Below are positions 1-11,436 of a DNA stretch of 64,000 bases, in pieces. The notes beneath the pieces were generated by a model. That model ran no database searches. It was not told the DNA's origin and worked only from the letters and a program-made list of their open reading frames with translations. Source of the DNA: Colocasia esculenta (Eukaryota > Streptophyta > Magnoliopsida > Alismatales > Araceae); the NCBI GenBank assembly GCA_014218235.1, contig CM024758.1:103701698-103765697 (forward strand), read 5' to 3'. How positions within the stretch are numbered: position 1 is the first letter of the stretch; each line of letters starts with the position of its first letter. Made by a program: the position numbers and the translations under genes.

Positions 1-1330
1 CGAGCGCTCGGAGTGTTGGGGTAGCGGCAACATGCCACGCTCGCTTGAGAGGCAGGAGGGATTTGGGGAGAGTGGTGGTGGACAGTGAGGAGCTTGAGAG
101 CCACCTCCCCCTTATCTTGTACATGATGTTTATATTAGTGGATCTTTGCTTTTGTGCCAATGTTTTATGAATGTTTGAATGATTTGTGGTTGGCACGAGT
201 GGGAAATGAGATTTGAGAGAGAGAGAAAAAAAACTGAGTGCATCGTTGTGTTGTTCAAACAATCATGTCCCTGCATGCTTAGCAAACAAGTTAGATCTGC
301 TCTTTGGTTTGACCCCTTATGTTAAGCAAGAAATGACTTTAACTTCATGATAGTCAAGGGGCCGAGCCTTATTAAATATGTGAAAATAGAAAGTGACAAT
401 GCATGCTAAAAAAACGGTATGTACATCTATTTTTTTGGATTTTGTGGTTTTCTAAGTTTTTAGATTTTGGGATTTTCCAAAAAAAAAAAATTGGAGTTTT
501 GGATTTCCTTTTTTCTTTTTGAAATTTTTGGGTTTTCTATTTTTTTTGGATTTTGAGATTTTTTTTTTGGGTTTTCTTTTTTTTTGAATTTTTTTATTAT
601 TTTTTTTAGATTTTTAGATTTTTTCTAGTGGCACCCTCTACATTTGGGCGATTAGTTATGAACATCATCTCCCATCTCTTATTGTCAAACACCCCCCTAA
701 GTGTAGCATGCATTTGTTCTTATCTTCCTATGGTTGACTGCCCCTAGTCATTAGTGTTCCTACACAGACCAGGTGCGGGAGCGTTCCGGTCATTAGTGGG
801 GATAGGAAGACATATGGGTGGCAAGACTTAGCGTCGGTGCTCGGGATGCCTGTCTGTTTGACTTGTTATGGTGTATCTCATGTGGATTTCGTCTGTTGTC
901 CAGAAACTTTATGGTCATTGATTTTTTTGTTCGGGGCATGCGTATGACCGGGCTCATTTCCATCCCGCGGAGACTTTGCCACTCTTTGCTATGCCCTTAT
1001 CTTTCATTTTGACTCATTTTCTTTTCTGTATTTTTGTCATTTCTTTTGAAAATTTGAATTGACCGTCTCTATTTGGGATTTCATTCACACATGATCTACT
1101 CTATTCTTCATCTACAAGTCACTAATCCTTTTGCCCCTATGCCTTGTCCGAGTAAGAGGAGAATAGAACTTCACTTTCCCTATACGAGGGCTAAGAGGAA
1201 CACCTTTGTCTAAAGGGAATCGACCATGGGTTGTCATGTTGTGTGTGTTGGCTGAACATAGGGGTTATTTGACAACCGCAACAGAATACGAGACCCAAGA
1301 CTGCTGGTACTCCTTTGCAAGGTAGTGCCG
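1..1330 (-). mobile_element. 3' non-coding region of Tat-like Ty3/gypsy element I
   Basis: No believable coding sequence. On the minus strand this lies just downstream of the integrase end at 1331. It shares blocks with 34960-35830 inside element E1: the T-rich tract, a block around 935-1000 ending in 'gactttgccactctttg', and a 'gagtaagaggaga' block near 1150. This is the expected place for the spacer between pol and the 3' LTR. The LTR itself is not identifiable; the window starts inside the element. Confidence 0.6.
428..624. repeat. T-rich low-complexity tract
   Basis: About 200 bp of poly-T runs punctuated by ggattttg/agatttt units. A matching tract with gattttgaaaatatttgaattttt units lies at 34966-35190 in E1, so the tract belongs to the element family rather than being random. 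Confidence 0.75.
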
Positions 1331-2662
1331 CTACAGAAAATATTTTAAGATACAAAACATTCCATGGGTGAGAGAGCTCCTCACCGTCGCATTCACTAGC
1401 CTATAAGCGTTCCCAGGGTATACTTCCTTGATGATGTACGGACCTTCCCAATTAGCTTGCAATTTGGACCTAGGACCTCCAAGTTTTATGAAAATTCGCT
1501 TCAAAACCATGTCTCCTTCTTGAAATTTGTGTTCAATCACTTTCTTTTGAACATATCTCGAGAGTCTATTTTGATATGAAAGCACATGATCGGCTGCAGC
1601 CAGACACCGTTCGTCTAAGAGTTCCAGCTGTGTAAGTAACGTCTCTCGACGTTCATCGAGGTTAAGTTCTTTGTCCAGCTGTACCCTTAGCGAAGGAATG
1701 AGTATCTCATATGGACATAATGCCTCCATCCCATAAGTAAGTGAAAAGGGAGTTTGCCCCGTGGGCGTGCGGATGGAGGTACGGTAGGCCCATAGAGCCT
1801 CAATCAATTTCTCAGGCCAGTCAACAAATTTGTGAGACTCATAAGTTTTCTTCAAAATTTTCAAAAGTGTTTTGTTTGTGGCTTCGGCTAGACCGTTACC
1901 CTGTGGATAGTACGGAGACGAATGATGCAGAGAAATGTTGAATTTCTTACACAGGTCCTGAAGCTCTTGAGATATGAACTAGGGTCCATTGTCGGTGACG
2001 ATGCTGCTTGGCACTCCAAACCGTGAGATGATGTTCTTCATGATGAACCGACACACGATCGAACCCTTGATTTCTGTGAATGCTTCGACTTCTTCCCACT
2101 TGGTGAAGTACTCAGTAGAAATGAGGATAAATGATTTTTGTTTGATTTGAGTATTAGGATCACCAAGAGGTCTAATGATATCAAAGGCCCACATGGAGAA
2201 AGGTCAAGGGGATGATAGTGGATGTAGAGAGGAAGATGGAGCATGAATCTTGTTGGCATGGAGCTGGCACTTAACACACCTACGTACATAGATGGCACAA
2301 TCTTCTTCTAAGGTTGGCCAGTAATAGCCCTACCTAAGGATCTTCTTAGCTAGCATCTGGCTATTCACATGCCCTCCACACTCACTGGAGTGGCCTCCTT
2401 CCACTACCTTCCATGCTTTTTCATCAGGTAAACATCTAAGGAGCATCCCGTTTAGAGCGCGTCTATACAAAACTTCTCCAACAATGGTATATCTTAACGC
2501 CGCTCTACGGATGGCTCTCCTATCTTCGGACTCAGCTTCTTTTGGGAAGGTACCATCTTTGCAATATTGTTCAATCTCATGGTACCATGGCCTTTCTTCT
2601 TCCAGTATCTCTCCTAGCTCCATAAGCATTACTTCCTTCGCTTCTCTTCTCTCTGTCTTCAC
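1331..2662 (-). pseudogene. Integrase of Tat-like Ty3/gypsy element I (broken)
   Basis: Integrase of an LTR retrotransposon, which inserts element cDNA into chromosomes. Reading from 2662 downward, an N-terminal zinc-binding region (GGHSSECGGH, then CVKC beyond a stop near 2335) is followed by the catalytic core: first Asp in WAFDII near 2190, second Asp in VTDNGP near 1985, Glu in NGLAEATNKT near 1885. A C-terminal segment contains WEGPY (GPY/F-type module). All three DDE residues can be seen, but stops after the zinc region and directly after DNGP, plus a frame change, show that it is dead. It continues upstream into the RNase H region. Family assignment is firm; the Tat lineage is inferred from the second RNase H. 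Confidence 0.85.
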
Positions 2663-3730
2663 AATTAAAGAGTTCCTGAGGTTGTCGAACCAAGGATCCT
2701 AAGTGGACGGTGCTTCTAACCTCTGGACAATGATAGTCTCAGCGCTTTGGCTAAGAAGGAAGGAGAGGGATGAGGCTAGAGATGCCAAGGCATCAGCCAA
2801 GATATTCTGAGAGCGAGGAGAGTGAATGTAGATGAGCTTATGGACTTGCTTAGCTAGGAGTGTGACCAAGTCTTGATAAGGCTTGAGTTTAGGGTCATGA
2901 GTGTGGTAAGTAGAAAGGACCTGCCGTAGAACGAGCTGAGAATCTCCAATGATCTTGAGTTGATGTGCGCCTGGGAGATAGGCACGTTTGAGACTGGCTA
3001 GGAGAGCCTCATACTAAGAAATGTTGTTGGTGACAGGGAACTGGAATTGATAAGCTAAGGGAATGGTGATTCCTTCCGGGGTGAGTAGAATAGCACCTAT
3101 GCCCCATCCCCTAGAATTGAGAGCTCCATCAAAATGAAGCGACTAGAAGGAATCGCGAGAGATAGTGATAGGTTTTCATCAAGAAATTCTTCTTGGACCG
3201 TGTCACTATGTGGAAGAGGAAGGTGAGCAAGGTGCTCAGCAATGACATACCCTTTTATAGCCTTCTAGACTACAAATATGATGTTGAACTGGGACAAGAA
3301 GCTCTGCCAACGTGCTAATCTATCGGCGGGGACTTGTTTCTCTGGGAGGTATCTAATGGGATCCATCCTAGAAATCAAACTCACCTGATGAGCTAGGAAG
3401 TAGTGCTTCAGTTTCTGCACCACCTACACTAGCGCTGCACATGTTTTCTCCATAGTGGTAAGTTTGAGATCGACAGGATTGAAAAGCCTAGACAAGTAAT
3501 AAACTACCCTTTCTCTGTGAGTGTCATCATGTTGTGCAAAGATAGCTTCTAGGGAGTCCTCAATAGTCGACAAATATAGTATGAGGGGTTTTCCTGGGAC
3601 AGGCGCTTGCAGTACAAGCGGATTCATAAGATAGCTCTTGAGTTCATCAAAGGCTTCTTGGCATTTAGTATTCCATTCGAATTTTACTCCTCCTTTTAAC
3701 AGTTCATAGAAAGGATGACACCTTTGAGAA
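2663..3730 (-). pseudogene. RT end, RNase H and second (archaeal-type) RNase H of element I
   Basis: Minus-strand pol fragment. From 3720 to 3420 the reading resembles the RT thumb/connection and start of the Ty3 RNase H (HPFYELL, DSLEAIFAQHD, YYLSRLFNP, TTMEKTCAALV). Further downstream a second RNase H can be read across stops: FDG near 3130, YEALLASL near 3010, IGDSQLV near 2950 and ADALASLASS near 2785, the order of the four acidic positions. A duplicated RNase H of this kind marks the Tat/Ogre clade. A stop sits just before YEALL. The upstream RT is missing because element A is inserted at 3731. Confidence 0.8.
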
Positions 3731-6700
3731 TGTCACGCCCCTCTAATTTAGCAGTGGAATAAATTGGAGGAAAATGTGAACCAAGTACATAGTAGAGAAA
3801 AATGCACAATCAGTTGAATAAATCAGAGTATCTAATGAACAATAATTGGACTAAACTCTTCATTTCATTGAAATTCCACTAAGACTATTACAACCACTAA
3901 TTCGGAGCCAATACATAGGGCTCAATGACATAATTACATTGAAGAGAAATCTAAAGCAATAAGTACTACACTCCAATGGTGCTAGGGTAGCTTCGTCATT
4001 TGACTACGGGTCACTCATCACTGTGGTCTCGTCCCATTGGTACGTATAACGTCAGGGTCTGACTTACCTAAGACACAAATAACAAATAACGAAGGGTGAA
4101 CGATAACGCCCAGTAGGACTTAAATCTCAATAGTCAAGCAGGCTTTAAATAATTAGTGCTTTAAAAGGCAGAGTAACAAATGATAGAGCGAGTCATGTAA
4201 AGTCGAGAAAGTAATAGCACAAGTAACATGGTTCAAATAGCAGATGAATCAAGTATAGCACGATGATTAAAGTCAAGTCACGCAATAGTAAGTAATGTCA
4301 TTGTCAAGAAATAGCAAGCGGCATGTATAGCAAGAAGAGAGATAGTAGATAGTCATGTAAAGAGTAAATTGCACGTTGATTGATTCTCATCAATCGAAAT
4401 AGTATAGCACTTTTGATTAACTTTCGTCAATCGAAATAGTAATGGCACTTTGGTTATCCGTAGATAGCCGAGAGAGAGTATAACACTTTTATTGTCAAGA
4501 GACAACGAGAGAGTATAGCACTTTGTATGCGATCAAGTCGTGATAGCACGCAATAACTCAAGATAGCGAGTATCAAGTAGAGCAAGTAGAGAGTACGACA
4601 GTAGTCGCTCAATAATAGTTCAGTAACAGTCAGTGGCACTACAGTAACATTGCAGTACGTCTAAATTAAAAGACTAACAGTAACAGTGTAACAGTCAGAT
4701 GTGTAGCTAATTCAGAACAGTCAGTCAGAACTGGTGTAATGCAGAACACCGTCTATAGCCCCTACAGGTAGTTTCGGGTTGCTCTCTACCCGCAGGACTA
4801 GATTGGAGCCCCTCGGACACTCTCCGTGCCCTGAACATGATGCATTCTAGTCAGTAGAGTCACAAGACCCTTTTTAACGCTAGACAGTCATGAACAGTAG
4901 AAGCCACAACAGCTCAAGGGTACCAAGAGAGTACGAGATAGACGAGATAGTAGAGTGAATGAGAGTATAGAGACAGTAGATGAGATCCTATGGTCATTGC
5001 ACATGAAACGTCGAGTAATGAGCGATAGTAACAGTTGCTCAACACGCGCATACGGTGTTGGCAGTCAGGTGGAACTCACTACCTTTCCGCTGGCCATGTT
5101 ATGCACAGGTCCAGAGGTTCGACGTGATTCAAGATAAGAGAGAGAACAATCTAAGGCTATACGGATCTTACTGATCCCTAGAGTTTATCATAGGTGTTAG
5201 GGTACAACCAACTCGTCGACCATGTGGGAACCCATGGACAGAGGAGACTTACGGAGGCCTTGAACAAAGACTCACTAGTCCGACAGAAGGAGTATCCGAC
5301 GGAGAGTTCATCCAAGTCAAGAGAGAGAGTATATAGAAACAAGTGCCTGACGTTCTAGAGGATTTCTAGAATAGTGGATCGTCGATAACGGTATTCCCAA
5401 AACAACGCGAGAACGATAGGCAAGTCTATTAAAAATAGGGCAATTAATATATATAATTGAAATAAATTACTAGATGTACATGTGACAGTTTTCATGCCAA
5501 GTTAAGCCATATAGGATGGTTCAATGTGAGTGCAAGTGTAAGAGAAAATCATGGGCAAGATAGATCATGTGATTAACTTGAATTAATTAAAATATATTCA
5601 ATAATTACAACTTCGTTTTTCTGTGTACATAACAGTTAATAAGACACGGGGTGACTGTATAACAATAGGTCTTGCAAAAAGGTGGGTTTTCATGAAAAAC
5701 TTAAGAACACGATAGGTCTCTGTAAGGGTCGTGACAGGATCAAGTGTCAATGCAACGGGGGCTTCTGAGGATCACGACGGGCTTGTCTGAACAAGCAGGT
5801 AGATCGCGACAGGGTCTTATGAGGATCGCGACGGGTCTATCAGGTCGGCGCCAGAACGCGACAGGTACCTGTGTCGTGACGGCCCTAAGAACGCGGCCTA
5901 TCGGGCCATCACGTTCTCAGGTGCTTCTCCTGAGTTTGAGCGGGAAAAGGTCTAGCATGGGATTGCGTGCCAACTTAACATGTTTTGACACCGGGTGCTT
6001 AAAAAATTCATAACTAATTGTATAATCGATGAAAAATCATGAAACAAGTTGCAGATTGATCTAGACATACGTGAGTACTTACAGTAAATAGGAATTTGAA
6101 AATATATAGAGTTTCGACATGCTTTATTAAAGTCAAACATGGAGTACATGACACAGTGAGCAGTTGAGATGAGCGAATTAATTCACGAAGTAGGATGGAT
6201 AAAAATTAGGGCTTTTAGCGGTGAAAGATGCCTAACATGCATCAGTATCTTCAATAAAATTTTTGAGGCATGAGATAGAGTATTCAAGGAGATATGAATT
6301 AAACATGAAGGTTCGGGGTCAAGAGAGTTACAAACTTGAGGGTTTTGTTCCTGGTACATGGAACAATCTACAAACAAAATCTTATGATTTTAGCTTGTGA
6401 GAATGCCTACCTTTGGTCGATTTCCTCTTCTAGGGCTAGAACTTGAAGAACTCAGGATGAAGCTTGATGAAGCCTTCTCCCCACGAATTCTCCTCCTCCT
6501 TGGCCTCTCCTCCAAGTCCAGCAAGCCCCAGCAACGTGTTAGGGCTGGCCATGGAAAGATTGGAGAGTATTTATGCTTGTTGGGTTGTTATTTCCTAATA
6601 GGACTCTAACTCCTATTAAATTCCGCATTTCCTCCTTTCCTAACCTCCTTCCAAGCTTTCCACTTCCTCTTTGGGTTAGGATGGGAGCTAAATTCGTGGC

Positions 6701-7346
6701 CAACCTATTAGGGTTGGTTTAGGAATCCAATTCTAACTCAAACTTCCTATTTAATGCATTAAATACCCATTTTCTATTTAAGTAATAATTTAGTTATGAA
6801 TTTAGGATATTTTTCTATTATTCTTCTTTTAAAAATCACTATTTTGGACTAATAAATTTTATATGGTCCATTTAACAAAACCTATTATTTATTGGGATTT
6901 ATCTTATGGGATTTCCCTTTTTAATTAGGGAGTAATACAAATTTTGGATTTTATTATACTTTTCTTACTTGAATTTATTCATGGCTAAGTGAGGTCCATT
7001 GGTCAAATTCCTATAATGGGTAATTATTTTATGATGTTGGAAGTCTCTCCGACATGCTCGTTTAATTTATGGGCACGTTATTTTTCCTTGTTAACGGTTT
7101 TCCGACTTAGTTTCCAAATTTGGATAATTAGTCACGTTGTGACGTACGCTTGGCCAATCGGCTTTTTCGTTGCACGAATTTCTTCGTGAAACATTTAGGG
7201 ATAATACTTGGGGTGATTTATAATTTTTACGAAATTTGTAGATGTGTTCTTGCACATACGATAATGGTATGGATGTTTTTATTATTTTGATTTAAAGAAA
7301 TTATTATTTCAAAATTTTAAAATACTTAATTTTCCGGATTGCTACA
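3731..7346 (-). repeat. 3' LTR of element A (complete, 3616 bp)
   Basis: On the plus strand it starts TGTCACGCCCC and ends GGATTGCTACA. On its own strand it therefore starts TGTAGCAATCC and ends GGGGCGTGACA. Both ends resemble LTRs F1 and F2 (TGTAACACCCC, TGTAGCATCCC; F1 ends GGGCGTGACA). 3731-5987 is directly repeated at 8642-10935 with scattered substitutions. A TATA-like GCATAAATAC on the minus strand near 6575 may be the promoter. Short reading frames inside are not coding. Confidence 0.85.
5700..5935 (-). repeat. CGCGAC/GTCGCG palindrome cluster in A 3' LTR
   Basis: Several copies of cgcgac/atcgcgac/gtcgtgac arms in inverted arrangement, ending in an imperfect 12-bp hairpin (arms CCTAAGAACGCG and CACGTTCTCAGG). 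The same cluster in the other LTR (10617-10870) is better preserved. Confidence 0.65.
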
Positions 7347-7363
7347 TCCTCCCCCACTTAAAA
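7347..7363 (-). other. Polypurine tract of element A
   Basis: On the minus strand it reads TTTTAAGTGGGGGAGGA and directly abuts the LTR start TGTAGCAATCC. This is the expected plus-strand priming site and fixes both the orientation and the inner border of the 3' LTR. A second similar tract (AAGTGGGGGAGAT) lies at about 7432-7444. Confidence 0.85.
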
Positions 7364-7453
7364 AGAATTTTGTTCCCAAATTCATATGATATGATACGAC
7401 TACCAATTTACTCAGAATATTTCATTCCATCATCTCCCCCACTTAGGGTTTTG

Positions 7454-8428
7454 CTATCGTGAAAATAATATAAAATTAACTAAGGGTGTAATGATGGTAC
7501 CTTGTCCACCTTCATTGGCATGATTCATATCCACGAGTGCTTGTAATCGTCCTTGGCGTGGAGTTTGGTTCTTCTTTGTCGGACAATCGATGACTCGATG
7601 TTGTTGACTTCCACATCGCAAGCATCTGCCCAATTTCTTCCAACAGTTATCAATATGATGCCCTGGTTTCTTACAGAATTTACAGAATTCCTTCCGCTTC
7701 AGTTCCCCTTTGATTCTCTTGCTATCTATTCTATTTCTTCCTTTATTATCATTGGAATGAGTAACACATTCCCTTTTTATCACCTTCTTCCTACAGATCT
7801 TTTCAAGAAGTTCCATAGTGTCTTCTACTAATTGAGCTCTCAATACCATGTCTGAATATACTACAATGTCTAGTGGAGCCAACCTTTCCCAGAACATAGG
7901 TCTGAACCCTTCTAAAAATCTCTTGGCCTTCATCTTCTCCGTACTCACCAAATGTGGTGCATACTGTGCTAGTCTTGCAAATTGCTCTTTATATTCTGCT
8001 ACAGACATCATTCGTTGCTTTCGATTGGCAAATTCATTTGCCTTTTTCTTATGAATCCTCTCGGAAAAGTATTTGGTGTTGAAGAGTTCTAAAAATTTAT
8101 CCCACTCTATATTGATGTTGGGTAATTGTCGACTGGCAGCTTCCCACCAAGCTCTAGCATCGCGGTCCAATTGGAAGGTTGCCAGAAGAACTTTCTCCTG
8201 CTCTGAACATTGCATAACTCTAAAGATTTGTTCCATCGTCTTCACCCAATTTTGAGCTTCATCGGGATCCGGAGTTCCATTAAACCTAGGGGGATTTATT
8301 CGTTGAAAATTCCTATATAAGTCTCCTGCCCCATTTCTTGCTCCTGCTTGAATCACGTTGTTAAGGGCTTGAGTTAACCCCTGTACGATCTATTGTAATT
8401 CGTGCATTGGTGCATGCTTGCCAGCCAT
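7454..8428 (-). pseudogene. gag: gag of element A (one in-frame stop)
   Basis: Structural capsid/nucleocapsid polyprotein of a Ty3-type retrotransposon, which packages element RNA. The best start is ATG at 8428-8426; a TAG at 8392-8390, after 12 codons, interrupts the frame, after which it is open to 7454 (about 325 codons in all). The capsid domain has the usual tryptophan block (NWVKTMEQIFRVM, ARAWWEAASRQ, AQYAPHLV). A basic linker is followed by two zinc knuckles, CKFCKKPGHHIDNC and CLRCGSQQHRVIDC, both CX2CX4HX4C. The frame ends shortly after the knuckles, where gag-pol elements continue into protease. Apart from the early stop it looks well kept. Confidence 0.9.
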
Positions 8429-8627
8429 CTCCTCTAGTTCCTGCGAGCAATAACACTTATTAACTTCCTTCTTAAACTTATGGTGCTTATACATATAGTT
8501 AGGCTTCTAGTCATACCCCAAGCATTATCAAATCTCTCACATAGGTATGGTGGTTGACTTAGATATGGTCATGGCAGTTCACCTAGAACATCCCTACACT
8601 TAAAATATCCTAATAAGGACATCCTAG

Positions 8628-8640
8628 GCTCTGATACCAA
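8628..8640 (-). other. Primer binding site of element A (tRNA-iMet type)
   Basis: Minus strand reads TTGGTATCAGAGC, two bases from the LTR edge at 8642. This is the common plant initiator tRNA-Met primer site. Confidence 0.9.
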
Positions 8641-8641
8641 C

Positions 8642-10935
8642 TATCACGCCCCTCTAATTTAGCAGCAGAATAAATCAGAGGAAAACATGAACTAAGTACA
8701 TAGTAGAGAAAAATGCACAATCAGTTGAATAAATCAGAGTATTCAATGAACAATAATTGGACTAAACTCTTCATTTCATTGAAATTCCACTAAGACTATT
8801 ACAACCACTAATTCGGAGCCAATACATAGGGCTCAATGACATCATTACATTGAAAAGAAATCTAAAGCAATAACTACTAGACTCCAATGGTGCTAGGGTA
8901 GCTTCGTCATTTGACTCCGGGTCACTCATCACTCTGGTCTCGTCCCATTGGTACATATAACATCAGGGTCTGACTTACCTAAAACACAAATAATAAATAA
9001 CGAAGGGTGAGCGATAACGCCCAGTAGGACTTAAATCACAATAGTCAAGCAGGCTTTAAATAATTAGTGCTTTAAAAGGCAAAGTAACAAATGATAGAGC
9101 GAGTCATGTAAAGTCAAGAAAGTAATAGCATAAGTAACATGGTTCAAATAGCAGATGAATCTAGTAAAGCACGATGATTAAAGTCAAGTCAGGCAATAGC
9201 AAGTAACACCATTGTCAAGAAATAGCAAGCGGCATGTATAGCAAGAAGAGAGATAGTAGATAGTCATGTAAAGAGTAAATTGCACGGTAATTGATTCTCA
9301 TCAATCGAAATAGTACAACACTTTTAATTAACATTCGGTAATCGAAATAGTAATGGCACTTTGGTTATCCGTAGATAGCCGAGAGAGAGTATAGCACTTT
9401 TATTGTCAAGAGATAACGAGGATATAGCACTTTGAATGTGATCAAGTCGTGATAGCACGCAATAACTCAAGATAGCTAGTATCAAGTAGAGCAAGTAGAG
9501 AGTACGACAACAGTCGCTCAATAACAGTTCAGTAATAGTCAGTGGCAGTATAGTAACAGTGCAGTACGTCTGAATTAACAGACTAATAGTAACATTGTAA
9601 TAGTCAAATGTCTAGCTAATTCAGAATAGTCAGTCAGAACCAGTGCAATGCAGAACACCGTCTATAGCCCTTGCAGGTATTTTCGGGTGGCTCTCTGCCC
9701 CCAGGACGAGATTGGAGCCCCTCGAACACTCTCCGTGCCCTGAACAGTATGCATTCCAGTCAGTAGAGTCACAAGACCCTTTTTAGCACTTGACAGTCAT
9801 GAACAATATAAAACAGTAGAAGCCACAACAGCTCAAGGGTACCAAGAGAGTACGAGATAGACGAGATAGTAGAGTGAACAAGAGTATAGAGACAGTAGAT
9901 GATATCTTATGGTCATTGCACATGAAACGTCGAGTAACGAGCGATAGTAACAGTTGCTCAACACGCGTGTACGGTGTTGGCAGTCAGGTGGAACTCACTG
10001 CCTTTCCGCTGGCCATGTTACGCACTGGTCAAGAGGTCCGGTGTGATTCAAGATAAGAGAGAGAACAATCTAGGGCCGTACGGATCTTACTGATCCCTAG
10101 AGTATATCATAGGTGTTAGGGTACAACCAACTCGTCGACCATGTGGGAACCCATGGACAGAGGAGACTTACGGAGGCCTTGAACAAAGACTCACTTGTCC
10201 GACAGAAGGAGTATCCGACGGAGAGTTCGTCCAAGTCAAGAGAGAGTGTATATAGAAACAAGTGCCCGACGTTCTAGAGGATTTGTAGAATAGTGGAGTG
10301 TCGATAACGGTATTCCCAAAACAACGCGAGAACGATAGGCAAGTCTATTAAAAATAGGGCAATTAATATATATAGTTCAAATAAATTGCTAGATGTAAAT
10401 GTGACAGTTTTCATGCCAAGTTAAGTCATATAAGATGGTTCAAAGTGAGTGCAAGTGTAAGAGAAAATCATGGGCAAGATAGATCATGTGATTAATTTAA
10501 ATTAATTAAAATATATTCAATAATTACAACTTCGTTTTTCTATGTACATGACAGTTAATAAGACATGGGGTGACTATATAACAATAGGTCTTGCAAAAAG
10601 GTGGGTTTTCATGAAAAACTTAAGAACGCGACAGGTCTCTGTAAGGGTCGCGACATGATCAAGTGTGAATGCAACGAAGGCTTCTGAGGATCACGACGGG
10701 CTTGTCTGAACATGCAGGTAGATCGCGATAGGGTCTTATGAGGATCGCGACGGGTCTATCAGGTCAGCGCCAGAACGCGACGGGGTACCCTATCGCAATC
10801 AGATCACGACAGGTACCTGTGTCGCGACGGCCCTGAGAATGCGGCCTATCAGGCTGTCGCATTCTCAGGTGCTTCTCCTGAGTTTGAGCGGGAAAAGGTC
10901 TAGCATGATATTGCGTGCCAACTTAACATGTTTTG
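8642..10935 (-). repeat. 5' LTR of element A, truncated by insertion of element B
   Basis: Direct repeat of 3731-5987. Its outer terminal base is changed (plus strand TATCACGCC here, TGTCACGCC in the other copy). It stops at 10935, where the B LTR begins; about 1.36 kb found in the other LTR is missing here. No coding sequence. Confidence 0.85.
10617..10885 (-). repeat. CGCGAC/GTCGCG hairpin cluster in A 5' LTR
   Basis: Contains CGCGAC...GTCGCG pairs and a perfect 12-bp hairpin: CCTGAGAATGCG (10832-10843) with CGCATTCTCAGG (10858-10869), 14-nt loop. The TATA-like site seen in the other LTR would place the cluster in the transcribed part. Confidence 0.7.
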
Positions 10936-11009
10936 TGTAAGGCCCTTGAATTTTACCCTCTTATATAGGTGTTTGATTGTGTGAGGAATTGATGTTTATG
11001 TGTGTAGCT

Positions 11010-11034
11010 ATATATATATATATATATATATATA
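11010..11034. repeat. AT dinucleotide microsatellite
   Basis: Uninterrupted TA repeats of about 25 bp in the B LTR, with a second shorter TA run around 11056-11070. Confidence 0.9.
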
Positions 11035-11420
11035 CTATTTGAGTATTGTTGTACATATGCATATATATATATAAGTATATGTTTCTGTTGTGTATGTTAT
11101 TTATTTATATTGTATAAATAATATTTTAAAGTACATATTGTAAATTACATGTATTTGCATTATGTAAATAAAGTTTTATGCATTTTTTTAAGTTCTGGCC
11201 AAAATGTCATTTGGAGTCAACATGAGTTGACGTTAAGGGAGAGTCAGAGGCGACATCGATGGACGCCAACTCTAGTTAGGCGACCAGTGATGTTGACGTT
11301 TATTTCCCAGAATCTATTGCGTTTCAGATCCGGAAACGCCCCCGAAATCTTCATCTTCTGTTTTAGTAACCGACTCCCAACGGTCAGGAAACCCTACCTA
11401 AACACATCCCTGAAACCCCT

Positions 11421-11436
11421 AGCCTATAAAAATACC
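11421..11436 (+). promoter_or_regulatory. Probable TATA box of the B LTR
   Basis: AGCCTATAAAAATACC, followed within about 60 bp by a pyrimidine-rich 'ctctcttgag' and 'aaaccctag'. The related LTR at 62529 has 'ctgctataaacc' at 62996-63007 with the same kind of downstream block, so position and sequence are conserved. Confidence 0.65.

Larger units (their letters stand above)
3731..10935 (-). mobile_element. Element A: gag-only Ty3-type LTR retrotransposon with 3.6-kb LTRs
   Basis: Minus-strand element. Right to left: 5' LTR (8642-10935, cut by element B), primer site (8628-8640), gag (8428-7454), polypurine tract (7347-7363), 3' LTR (3731-7346). The interior is only about 1.3 kb and holds no protease, RT, RNase H or integrase, so it needed another element's enzymes. 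It is inserted in the RT region of element I; left flank 3726-3730 is gagaa, and the matching right flank is not recoverable because later insertions displaced it. Confidence 0.85.

Noticed and set aside
4454..4639. Small Tyr/Leu-rich frame repeated at 9324-9521 and 30822-31124
   Set aside because: Recurs only because the A LTR recurs; it is built from short 'atagcac' and 'agtaacag' repeats.
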